A DNA stretch of 64,000 bases from Bactericera cockerelli (Eukaryota > Arthropoda > Insecta > Hemiptera > Triozidae), in the NCBI GenBank assembly GCA_024516035.1, contig CM044955.1, positions 15,864,079 to 15,928,078 of the forward strand. The letters are read 5' to 3'. The translations under genes and the position numbers were made by a program. Within the stretch, counting starts at the first letter, position 1; each line of letters starts with the position of its first letter. This document shows positions 49,101-61,100 of this stretch, piece after piece. The notes beneath the pieces are model-generated. The model saw only the letters and a list, made by a program, of their open reading frames with translations. It was not told where the DNA came from and did not search any database.

Positions 49101-52100
49101 GGGCCGGGATCGACAGCCTCACATGTTCGGAAGGGACAGAATTTTCTGTGCGAAAAGTCTGCTCCAACCGGGAATCGAACTAAGGATCTTTGGACTACGG
49201 GCAGTAGTCACAACCGTTACGCCACAGAGGCTGGTAATAAAAGCATAATAATAGTAATAGTTAATTATGAGAGCTTTTGAAAGGTGTTTTCTATATTTTT
49301 TTTAATTTTTTTTTTATACAGATTTTGGTCTTATCAATAGTTTCCAGGTCATTGTCAATCTCAGATTTGTCTTCTTCTACTTTCATTTCTTTCTTCTTTT
49401 TTGAAACTGTTCCCCTATATTTCTTTTCGTTTTCTACACTTTCATTTTTCTTCATTTCTTTTGCTACGTTCAAGTACACAAATACCTTCATTGGGTCCAA
49501 TACATTAGGGTACTAATATCTTGGTACTTCTTACAACCTCCCAGTATTTCAGGATTTTGAGCCTTACGTTTGGAAAATTCTACTTTGGTTTGCGGAATCT
49601 CAAAACACTGCCGTTGCTCTTCTGACAGCCAGGTTGCCACTAAAAACATCTAATACGATAGCAGATATCATTTGTGCTTCTGTATACAAAGGAGGTGGTT
49701 TCTTCATCTTGTAGTTCCGGGGCATTCTGAGTGTTTTGATAAATACAAAAAAAGTTATAGGGTAAAACAAACACCCAAAATATGCGTTCGTAATTACCCC
49801 ATAGCAAAAAAATGCGGGGTAATTAAGAACACCCAAAAACTATAACTTAAAAAATGGTTAAAACAATTATTTTTGTAAAATAATAACCAAAAACATGCTT
49901 ATCAATAATTAAAAGTAAAATAATGATAAAAATTCAAGTAACACTTACCTAAAAAATTGTTTTAAAAAAATCAAAAACTTCAAAAATCAATTTTTTTGAT
50001 AGGTCTATTTTCACTAGCTTACTAACTACAACTGAAAATAAATACTATCGAAAACTCGTGTTCAACCTGTAAAAACAATTCAAAATAATAGTATTCAACC
50101 ACCAGATTCGAAATATCTTATCCTGTTTAGGTACAATGACCACTGTTCGTAATTACCCCCTGTTCGTAAATACCCCCCTTGACCCTACATACATATGTAA
50201 ATATGTATACTATATGTATAATAAAGAAAAATGTTGGTTCCAACTGATAACAAAATAATCACGTTACTATTTTTGCACTTTCATTAAAACTTAATCAGTA
50301 TACCTATGTAATCAGTATACTTAGGTAGGTACACAATTTATCTATGTGGTTGTAGTAATACTATTAATAATTGTTCATTAGTGAAACTTACTGACAACAC
50401 GTCATTCTAGAGGAGTCACCTGATGCAGGGATCAGACCACACTCGACCATTGTCCCAGATAAGACCCCAGGAGTCCCAAAGATGTTTGGTATAAAAGCTT
50501 CTACAGACGAAAGCTAAGGTACCAGTCGCTCCCACCTCATCATATCGGTAAGTACTTTCTTTTAATAAATTGTGCTTCACTTTGTTTTTCCCCATTTTTT
50601 TAACAATCTTTTCTGAAACTTATTTTATCTTTGTGTAACTATCAAAACTGGTTTTTGTTGTTGCAAAATAATGAAGAGCCAAATTTTGGCCCTCAAAATA
50701 TGTTATTCAAAGGAAACTGTCAAAAAAATAGTTTTTTACTTTTATACTGACATTCAATAATTCCTTTAAAAAGGAAAGATTAAAATATATTTATGTTAAA
50801 CAAAAGGTGATTGTTTCTAGATGAAATTTTTAAATATCTACTAAACCGGATTTCATGTGGTTTAACTCTAAAATTATTTAAAGATTTCTAATTTTCTTGT
50901 ATAATTTTTACAACTAAAAGGTCTTTTAAGAAATTTTTAGTATCTACTCATGAATATTTTATAAGTCATAACTTCGGTAAAAAAAAATTAGATACTAAAG
51001 GGAAAAAAATGCAAGGAAGGATAAAAAAAACTGGCTCCAATATACCCCTTCAGGACCAAACAAGAAGCCATAGAATAGCACTGAAATCAAGGAGGTGGGC
51101 GGATAATGGTCACTCCAAACTATGGGGTGAATAGGCCCATCCATATTCTTGAAAGAAAAAAAATTGGTGAAATGTTTGAGTAAAAAGATGAACACTTTCT
51201 ACAATGAAGTTTTAGCAAAAAGATCAATAATTTCTACAATCAAAGTAACATTAAAGGATCCTATGGATGACCCGTACTAAAAAAATTCACTGAGTCATAA
51301 ATACGGTACTTTTTTATCACTGCATACAGAAGGGTGACAATTTTACCCTTCTAATATTTTATACAAGGCACAGACAAAAAAATTCATCAATAATTTTTCA
51401 CCGTCATTTTATTATTACTTTCTGATTATTTCAGATTCATCCTTTGACAACACTAAACAAAACCAAAATCTTCAAAATGGGACAAGAGAGAATCATCATG
51501 GACGTTGTTGCCCTCAACGGAAAAGAAAAGACCTCCATGGACATTGTGGCTCTAGGCAAAGAAAAGACCTCCATGGACATCGTGGCTCTTGGCAAAGAAA
51601 AGACCTCCATGAACATCGTTTCTCTTGGAAAGGAAAAGACCTCCATGAATATTGTCTCTCTTGGAAAGGAAAAGACCTCCATGAACATCGTTGTTGTTTA
51701 ATTGGACGTAAGTAAAATCAATCTCTCATTTTTATCTTATACCTGGTGGATTGATGGAAAAGTCTAAGGGCTGAATTATGAAACAGGATAATCTTCAAGA
51801 TAAGCTAGACAGTTTCTCAAGTCGAGTTAGGGTATGCTGTGAATGGTTGAAATTCCAACTAAGGAAGAGTGTAGCTTCTCTAAAAATTAATCCTGTTTTA
51901 TATTTTGGTCCTTAGGAATCTCCCATAAATATTGTCTGGACGTCGCGTCCATTGTGTGAGTTCTTTATCTTATCCCCAGTGTACCATCTACCATGATCCA
52001 AATAGTTTTTAGTTCCAGGTATTTCTTTTTGATATAACTTTTGAATGACATATTAAAAATTGTTATATTCCAATAAGAGTGGGAATACTGTCTCAAATAA

Positions 52101-55100
52101 TAATATGGACAACTAAACAAAAGGATATCTTCTTCAATCAAGGTCCTTTCATTGTGTACTAGTTATCTGGCAAGTGGAATCTTATTTATTTACTTGAATT
52201 TAAAGACGCATTTAACCTCACAGTCATATTAAAGCGGTACTTTTACCAACCATTCGCTGAAACATCAACCTCACCTACCATGAGTGGGGTCGGAAATAGC
52301 CAGCAGAATGTAGATGGCCATGATGACCATGGATGGATTCGAAACAGAACGGTCACCAATCCATGTAATCATCAAGCTGGAATCTGCTTAACTTCAGTGA
52401 TCAGATGAGAAATTGTGTATTGAACGTGCCATTTCAGCTGGCTAAAGTGGAACCTTGTGGTAGTCAAAGATTATATATTTTCTTGTTTGCATTTTTATCA
52501 ATATATTGAATAACAAAAAAATGAATTTCTGTTTCAGGACTCAGGCAGGACAGTTCACAATGTATCTTCCCGGACTTGCTCTAACACTGGACTCACTCAA
52601 GAACACGTTATACTTATGCTCAATTTGATTTAGTTTTAATAAAAAAAACTTCAATTTTTTGTTAGTTTTAAAAATATTTGGCCTTCTCAATTGTTTCTCA
52701 AATCTTATTTCACAGTTAGGTGAAAGTTTTCACAATAATTTTAAAAACAGCAAGTTTGTTTGATTCTGATAACTTATTTACTCTCTCATTGATTAGATTA
52801 GCTTTGTAAAAGCAATACCTACCTATCTAGTTGATTTTTACAAATTTGCCTGAGTTTACCCGCAACATACAAAATACAGAGCCGAAAAAACTATACTAGG
52901 ATTCGAACCCAGTGCACCTCGGTGACTGTCCAATAAATTATTATGAATTTGTATTTGAAAGAATATGACATTATTGCCCTGTTGTTACTCGTGGCTAAGT
53001 GGAGTAGATAAGCTTGCACAAACGGTGCCCTGGGTTCCAATCCTGTTTCGGTGGAAAATTTTCTGTTCTATGTTTTGGTATTCCGGGGTTCACTCATATT
53101 TTGTGAGAAAAATTCAGTAGATACTTGTTTCAGTAACAGGAGGTATTGCGAGGTATGATATGCTTAACATAATAGTTCTGTTATGTTAAACTACCTACTT
53201 AAGTCTGGCTGGAGGACGAAACGGGGAGAAGACCAGTGTCTCCCTAGATGACTGTGTACAGAATATGGACTAGCCAAGCCAACCCTAACCGAACAGGCTA
53301 GCTTGCAGTTTCCCAAGGGTTCAATGTCTTATAAAGAAATAGCCCGATTTCTCACGATGGCTGATCACACATGGAAACATGTGGTTAAGAGCGAGCCATC
53401 TTTTCCACTTAGGTTGGCTAACATCACTCCCCTCAGCTGTAGCCAAGCTGGCTACAACAACTTACGTAAGTTGTGACACACATGAAATTATACATATCGG
53501 AATTATTGTGTACTTTTATTTCAATCAAGAATCTCATACCGGCTTTGTTTGTCCCGGTAGCTCATTAGTAAATGGCGTCGGTCTGGTAATCGAGAGGTCG
53601 TGGGTTCGAAAGCTTGGGATATTGACCACAAAATAATACGTCTTGGGCTTACTGCTGGAATAATAGGTCACATTAGTCCTATGCCGTATTTTTCTTTCTA
53701 ACCAAAGTTAACCAAACGGGAATAAAATGAACCAAACTGGAAGCAAGTCATTTTTCTTTTGGAAGAGGAAAAATTTCCACTTCCAAAGTTAACCAAAGTG
53801 GAAGTAGAAAATTCTTGCTTCCAGTTCTTTTATAGGTTAAGTCCATTGTTTATCTTTAAAAGTAACCAAACGCATTTTTCTTTCACGAATGACCTTGGAA
53901 TAAAATGGAAATCTGTGGAAAAAACCTAACCAGGAAGTTTTTTTTTAGTTAGAAAGAAAAATACGACTATAGTCGAGCAGTGTCAATAAGGCGATAATAT
54001 TACGTAGTAATATTTGGGCAGTATAACTAAAGGCGGTATTATTACTCACCAAACACCGTGCGGATCCCCGGGTGCTTGAGGTCGGCAATGTTGGGTATCA
54101 CCGCATCGTCCACTAGCTTACGACAGCAGCTGAGCATCTTCCACACGGCCTTCAGGTTCTCATCATCCGCGAGGTTGCCGTTCTGACCCAGGTCCGGGAC
54201 TATACCGTAGTACAGCTTCGCGCGGTGGAACATCTTGAGAGAGATATCTTCCATGTCCTGGGAACAGAGATCGATATTTGGTATATATCGATATTAGAAG
54301 CCCACATTTTTTGTATTAGCTTAGGGAAAGTGTTTGCTTTGTAAACTATATGTATATTGATTCTAAATAAAACAATTTATCTTATCTTATCTTAATACAT
54401 GTACAAATCAACCGGCCTCAGTAGCTTGATCGATAAGGCGGCAGATTTGTAACCTGGAGGTCGGTGGTTCGAGTCCCAGTATCAGCGTAGATTTAATAAC
54501 TTAACAACGCGAGTTTGAGTAGTTGTGAAATCACAAAAGTGATTGACACAAAAATATGATAAAAACTTTACAATACATGCGTTTATAGTATTTTTTTCTA
54601 TTTTTGATGCTGGCTGATCCCGGCCCAACCCAGGCTGATTTGGGTGAAACCCCATCTCGTGTGAGCTAGGTAGATGTTATAGAGGCGTTAAGCCAAAAAA
54701 AAGATAAAAAAAACCTAGTCCAGTAAATTTTTGAAAATTCACTGAATTGGAATAGAAATCTCGGACATGTTTAGTTTAATCAATATAATTATTCTATTTA
54801 TCCTGTCTATTAAGGACTTAAAAGTTCTTTTAACACATTCAGCGCCAAGGTTTTTTTTGGTAATATGGTTCAGTGGACCAACTTATTTTGTGTGAAAAAA
54901 GACGTAGGTAGACTCAAACAGCCATAAAAAGTCACCAGATATATATTTTTCTGGTCCAAAAAAAAACCAAAAAACTTCTACGGACCACGACAATCGAATC
55001 CCCATAAGAAATACACAGTAGCCTGTACACTATAAAGAGCATCGGTTTCTTGAAAGTGAGAGGGTGAGGTGTACACTTGTACAGCATAGTGTACACGCGG

Positions 55101-58100
55101 TCCACTGTAGAAAACACTCGTGTACACTATACTGTACACGTGGCGCTGGATGTGTTAATACTCCCTTGCCTTTATCCTGTATTACCTTATGTTACTATTC
55201 GGTTCGGCATTGTTATAGTTGGTTTCGTCGGTACAGTTTTATATGGCTGCATATCCTTCCTAGCGCTAGTGAATTTATAATTATTGTTTTAACGTCCTGA
55301 CTAGAACAGATTTTTTTGTCAGAAAATTCTGCTAGACCTGCGATCGAACTCAGGACCCCTGGACCACGAAGACTGATTAAAAGTTATTAGATTACTTTAG
55401 TTTACATTACTGTCTTATCATTGCCATGGTTACCTGGTAGATTTTATCTCGGGCGGAGATAGTTTTGAGTGTTTTTCTCCCGTGTGTCCAGACAATGTGA
55501 AAGCTAGGGGACCAGTTGAGAGTCATCCGCTCCACTACACAGTAGTCAGTCAGCAAGCCTTGAATCAGAAACCAAGTCAGAAAAATTGTGAATCACGGCC
55601 GCGAAATGGCAGGACTACTGAAAAATCAGCAGTATTTGAAATCCAGTTAGGTTTGATTATGAAAAAACACATTTATCTTCGTACTTAACCTTTTTCTTTT
55701 CTTTTTATTTTTTAAGTAAATAACATAACACCATATTAGAAAATATTCTGACAAAAGAAAAACCAAAAAAAAGGGGGATGTTTAGTCAAACATTAGTTTT
55801 TTTTTTTACATAGCGTGGTCAAATCGTGTTAAAAAAAAAAACATTATAACAATAACCAGAGAAAAGTGAACGTAACAATAAGGCAAATCGCGGACTGAGT
55901 GTTTGAATGCCAAAATTCGTGCTATAAGCATCTAAACGATACCCTGATTGAGATGTGTGCTTTTTTGGCTCGATGAGCGATTTCGACAGACCACATTCAA
56001 CACTCTGAATATCTCATGTACGCAGATGATTTGAAAATCTATAAAAAAATCAATTCCCAGTCAGACTGCATACTTTTACAACAAGATATAGAATCAGTCC
56101 AAAGATGGCTACAGACTCTCGGACTCTCATTCCATCCCAAAAAATGTTTTTAAAATGTCATACCTCACAAAGAAAACAAAAACAGAACACATTTATCATG
56201 TAAACAGTATCCCAACACAAGAAGTATACAAATTCTCTGACCTAGGTATTACGTTCTCTCCCAATCTATCATGGGATGAACATATCAGAGTAACAGCCAG
56301 CAAAGCTTACCAACGATTGGGAATGATCATAAGATGCTGTAAACCTATAGAAGACATAGACACCATAACACTGCTATACAAGTCAATAGTTCGATCCGTC
56401 ATAGAATATTGCTCCTCACTATGGACTCCAAAAACAAAAACTAACAAAAAAACAATTGAAAATGTTCAAGCTGCATTTGTTAGGTATCTCTTCCAAAAAC
56501 TCAATGGATTCTACCCAAAATATCCCTGTAATATCGGGTACAACACACTTATAGAAAACTTACCTATTGAATCCATTGAGTCGAGATGTCAAAGTAACCA
56601 AATAAAACTCCTTAAGAATATTATTAACGGGGACATATCTAGTTCATACATGACATCCGCAATCGCGTTCAAAGTACCACCACATGGAATCCGAGCCAAC
56701 TCCTCCAAATTATTTTATATACCCACACAAAGTAATACACAAAAATCTCCCATAATATCCGCGATGACTATCTACAACGACCTAGAATATAAACCTGACT
56801 TATTTTTACAACACCATTAGAATAATATTATTTTTGTTCTTATTATCTTTAGATTAAGTTATATATCTTTATTTTTAACCCTTCACATCATTAATTGCTT
56901 ATTAGATTACATGCTATGTACCTAATTAAGTGTAGATGTATATTGAAAAAAAAAAAAAAAGAAGTTTCTCTCTTAAAGATTTTATTTTTTCTTCTATAGA
57001 TATAAGTTGGACCTGGCAATTATTCTCTTGTAATCAGGTTCGACTGTATGCAGTAGAATCTCGCCAGCTTAAAATCCCGATAGGTCGAAAATACCGTTCG
57101 AAAGTGTTCGTCAGCCTTGTCGAACTTCGCCCCTTAATTTAAATCCCGATAGCTCGAAATAACACTTTCTCTTCTTAATTTTATACTGTTGCCTGTTTGT
57201 CCTTCCTAATAAAGCTTTAAAAAAAAACAAAAAAAACACTTCTGTCCGTTGAATATCGAGTTAGTGGCATTGCTCACCGGAGATGGAGATGGTGAGGAGG
57301 CGACTCTCATCTTTGGGATGCCAGGAGAAGGAGGTGAGCTGATTGGAGGGGCCAGGCCTGACACTCCTCTCCAGCACTGTGGCTTCCCCCTCGTCCATAC
57401 TCTGCTGAACATCGTGCAGGTGAATAGCCGAGCTGTCCCTCTGTAGGGAGCCTAGCAGGTTGTGTCTGGAATTCATTATTGAGGGATCTATTATCAAGGG
57501 AAATTCCCCCTCGACCATACTCTGCTGAACATCGTGCAGGTGAATAGCCGAGCTGTCCCTCTGTAGCGAGCCTAGCAGGTTGTGTCTGGAATTTATTATT
57601 GAGGCATCTATTATCAAGGGAAATTCCCCCTCGTACGTACTCTGCTGTACATCGTGCAGGTGAATAGCCGAGCTGTCCCTCTGTAGGGAACCTAGCAGGT
57701 TATGTCTGGAATTTATTATTGAGGGATCTATTATCAAGGGATATTCCCCCCTCGTCCATACTCTGCTGTACATCATGCAGGTGAATAGCCGAGCTGTCCC
57801 TCTGTAGGGAACCTAGCAGGTTGTGTCTGGAATTTATTATTGAGGGATCTATTATCAAGGGAAATTCACCCTCGTCCATACTCTGCTGGACATCGTGCAG
57901 GTGAATTATTATAAATGTGATTGTTATTATTATTATTAACATCATCATCAGTATTAATAATAATAAATGTCAATGTCATTAGAGGAAGCATATTTGAAAA
58001 TGTCGATAGGGACACCAACCAATTAGCGAAATTGATTGCCGTCATTAAACTTTAGTATGTGTAAGAAAATATATGGAGTGGAGTGGTTCTTTCACAAAAC

Positions 58101-61100
58101 TTAGGCTGGAAGGGACCACCATTGGCAATGAGTTGCAACAACCTCACAAGGTGTATGAAATTTTGGAATATGGTACTTTTTTTCAAGATGTAGATACAGA
58201 GATTTGAAAAAAACGAACACAATACTTCCGATTGCTAATATTAGAAAACTCTCGGAAATAAAATTTCTGTTGTTGTGAACTAAAAACTTGCTCTTTGGAT
58301 AGTTCAAATGCTGTGCTGAGTCACAAACAAACGCACCTGGTGGGGCACCAGTTAATCTTGATGATGTGTTTCTTCTGCGCAAGCGCCAACACTGGTTTGT
58401 CAAAGCTGCGCATGTCCCAGATAGCTATGGTGTTGTCCACAAATGAGGCCACGTGATGGTCGTTGAATGGGGCCACCGCCACGCCGAATACGGCCTTCGT
58501 GTTCACGGATTGGACGCCCTTGGGGGTTTCGGACACTGCGGAGAGGTAAAGGTATGAGTACTGCTTGCAGACCCCAGACGATCTACTAGGTTAAAATTTT
58601 ACAACAAGCTGCCCCTAAAAATAAAATTGTCATCAGAAAGAGAATTTCAAAGGAACATTAAAAGTTTTCTATTGAATAAGGCTTACTATTCATTTAAAGA
58701 ATATTTAGATGATAATTTATAATAACTTAGTATTTATATTACCTATATGTATTGTAAATTGTATACTTTTATACCATTGACGTTGTATGAAGCCCTTGGT
58801 CATTATATGCAATAAAAATAAATCTTATCTTAAACTCTGTTAATTACCCTTCATATAGGGTAGGTACTCGTAACTTTCCCTAGCTAAAATGGTCGCTTAC
58901 AGTATTTATCTGAATGCAAAATGTCTAGAATCCAACCAGAGATAAGAAACTAAAAATCTTATCTCAAGCCCAGTAGCTTCAGGTGCTTGTTGCTGGAGCC
59001 CACCAGTATAGTATTCCTACCTCTCAGGTCCAGTAGCTTCAGGTGCTTGTTGCTGGAGCCCACCAGCATAGTATTCCTACCTCTCAGGTCCAGTAGCTTC
59101 AGGTGCTTGTTGCTGGAGCCCACCAGTATAGTATTCCTACCTCTCAGGTCCAGTAGCTTCAGGTGCTTGTTGCTGGAGCCCACCAGTATAGTATTCCTAC
59201 CTCTCAGGTCCAGTAGCTTCAGGTGCTTGTTGCTGGAGCCCACCAGTATAGTATTCCTACCTCTCAGGTCCAGTAGCTTCAGGTGCTTGTTGCTGGAGCC
59301 CACCAGTATAGTATTCCTACCTCTCAGGTCCAGTAGCTTCAGGTGCTTGTTGCTGGAGCCCACCAGTATAGTATTCCTACCTCTCAGGTCCAGTAGCTTC
59401 AGGTGCTTGTTGCTGGAGCCCACCAGTATAGTATTCCTACCTCTCAGGTCCAGTAGCTTCAGGTGCTTGTTGCTGGAGCCCACCAGTATAGTATTCCTAC
59501 CTCTCAGGTCCAGTAGCTTCAGGTGCTTGTTGCTGGAGCCCACCAGTATAGTATTCCTACCTCTCAGGTCCAGTAGCTTCAGGTGCTTGTTGCTGGAGCC
59601 CACCAGTATAGTACGGGAGGAGTAGCGCACCCAGGCAAGGGAGTGGATGGCCTCTGATAGACAGAGCTCTATGATGGGACGGGCGGAGGTCTCGGCGTTG
59701 GGGGAGGCAGACTTCAGATTCTGAGACACCTGGGAGTAGTAGGATCTGAGGGAAAGAGATATTCATCTATTTATCTACAACAAAGCGGAAGTCACCGTGG
59801 CCGAGTGAGTTAGCGCGCGCTATGCATTGCACGCACGGTGACCTGGGTTCGATCCACATCGGGGCAGTAAATTTAAAGAGAAATCAAGTTTGAGATGAGA
59901 TTAACATAAGAGGAATAAATTCAGAGAGGAGTGCAGAGAAATAGAAAGAGAGGGGGTAAAGGTGTTCTCAATTTGATATCATTTTTTTTTTTTTTAATGA
60001 GTGTCTTCTCTTGAAGAAATCACTATATTTATAACTTTTCAACCCCAAAAACTAGCTTACCAATAAACCAGCTTACTGTATAGACATAAGGAAGAGGGTA
60101 GGGTATACGTGGTATGGAAGAGGGTATACCTGGTATGAATGGGGCACTTGAGAGTATCCCAGAGCTGTATGGAAGAGGGTATACCTGGTATGAATGGGGC
60201 ACTTGAGCGTACTCTATAGCAACAGCTTACTCTATTGAAATAAGGAAGAGGGTATAAAAAAGTTAAGTTAAAGTTATCATATTTGTGTAAATCACTTTTG
60301 TGATATCACAACTACTCAAACTCGCTTTACTAAATCTACGCTGAAACCGGAACTTGAACCACCGACCTCCAGGTTACAAGTCCGCCGCCTTATCGATCAA
60401 GCTACTGAGGTCGGATAGGAAGAGGGTATACCTGGTATGGAAGAGGGTATACCTGGTATGGATGGGGCACTTGAGAGTATCCCAGAGCTGTATGGAATAG
60501 TCGGAGCGGTACTTAGTATGGAAGAGGGTATACCTGGTATGGAAGAGGGTATACCTGGTATGAATGGGGCACTTGAGAGTATCCCAGAGCTGTATGGAAG
60601 AGGGTTATACCTGGTATGGATGGGGCACTTGAGAGTATCCCAGAGCTGTATGGAAGAGGGTATACCTGGTATGGATGGGGCACTTGAGAGTATCCCAGAG
60701 CTGTATGGAAGAGGGTAAACCTGGTATGGATGGGGCACTTGAGAGTATCCCAGAGCTGTATGGAAGAGGGTATACCTGGTATGGATGGGGCACTTGAGAG
60801 AATCCCAGAGCTGTATGGAATAGTCGGAGCGGTACTTAGTATGGAAGAGGGTATACCTGGTATGAATGGGCACTTGAGAGTATCCCAGAGCTGTATGGAA
60901 TAGTCGGAGCGGTACTTAGTATGGAAGAGGGTATACCTGGTATGAATGGGGCACTTGAGAGTATCCCAGAGCTGTATGGAATAGTCGGAGCGGTACTTAG
61001 TATGGAAGAGGGTATACCTGGTATGGATGGGGCACTTGAGAGTATCCCAGAGCTGTATGGAAGAGGGTATACCTGGTATGGATGGGGCACTTGAGAGTAT

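Larger units (their letters stand above)
48440..50185. mobile_element. pogo-like transposon remnant, TA-flanked
   Basis: The left end GGGTCAAGGGGGGTAATTAC and right end inverse (TACCCCCCTTGACCC) lie between TA dinucleotides. Internal inverted words (GTTCGCATTTACCCCCGCC and its reverse) add a second palindrome. A SINE is inserted at 48985-49234. The minus-strand transposase start is described separately. Confidence 0.8.
22938..50389. repeat. Unit U3: the same unit containing mio exons 15 to 9
   Basis: This copy holds gene copy 4 (+), left interior (about 25.0-28.1 kb), mio exons 15-12, right interior interrupted by a 3.5-kb transposon, gene copy 5 (-), MITEs, mio exons 11-9, and a spacer (46.3-50.4 kb) that matches 18.5-22.9 kb. 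Because mio is continuous and complete here, this is more likely the source than a derivative. Confidence 0.7.
50390..53290. repeat. Unit U4: start of a further unit, truncated
   Basis: The arm with gene copy 6 (+) and the following interior match the starts of U2 and U3 up to about 53290, where the sequence passes into an unrelated SINE-like stretch. It lies within mio intron 8. A 5S-derived SINE (about 52170-52440) interrupts gene intron 2. Confidence 0.7.

Noticed and set aside
53379..53636. 85-residue ORF near a tRNA-like SINE
   Set aside because: Its 3' half is the SINE head (GTCCCGGTAGCTC) translated; the start is another repeat.
57261..57776. 171-residue ORF as a complete protein
   Set aside because: It is exon 6 joined to upstream array units without splicing. 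The mio alignment starts only at HNLLGSLQ.
58987..59625. 212-residue plus-strand ORF with [20 protein letters not shown] repeats
   Set aside because: It is the reverse of the exon 4 array; it stays open only because the unit is a multiple of three.
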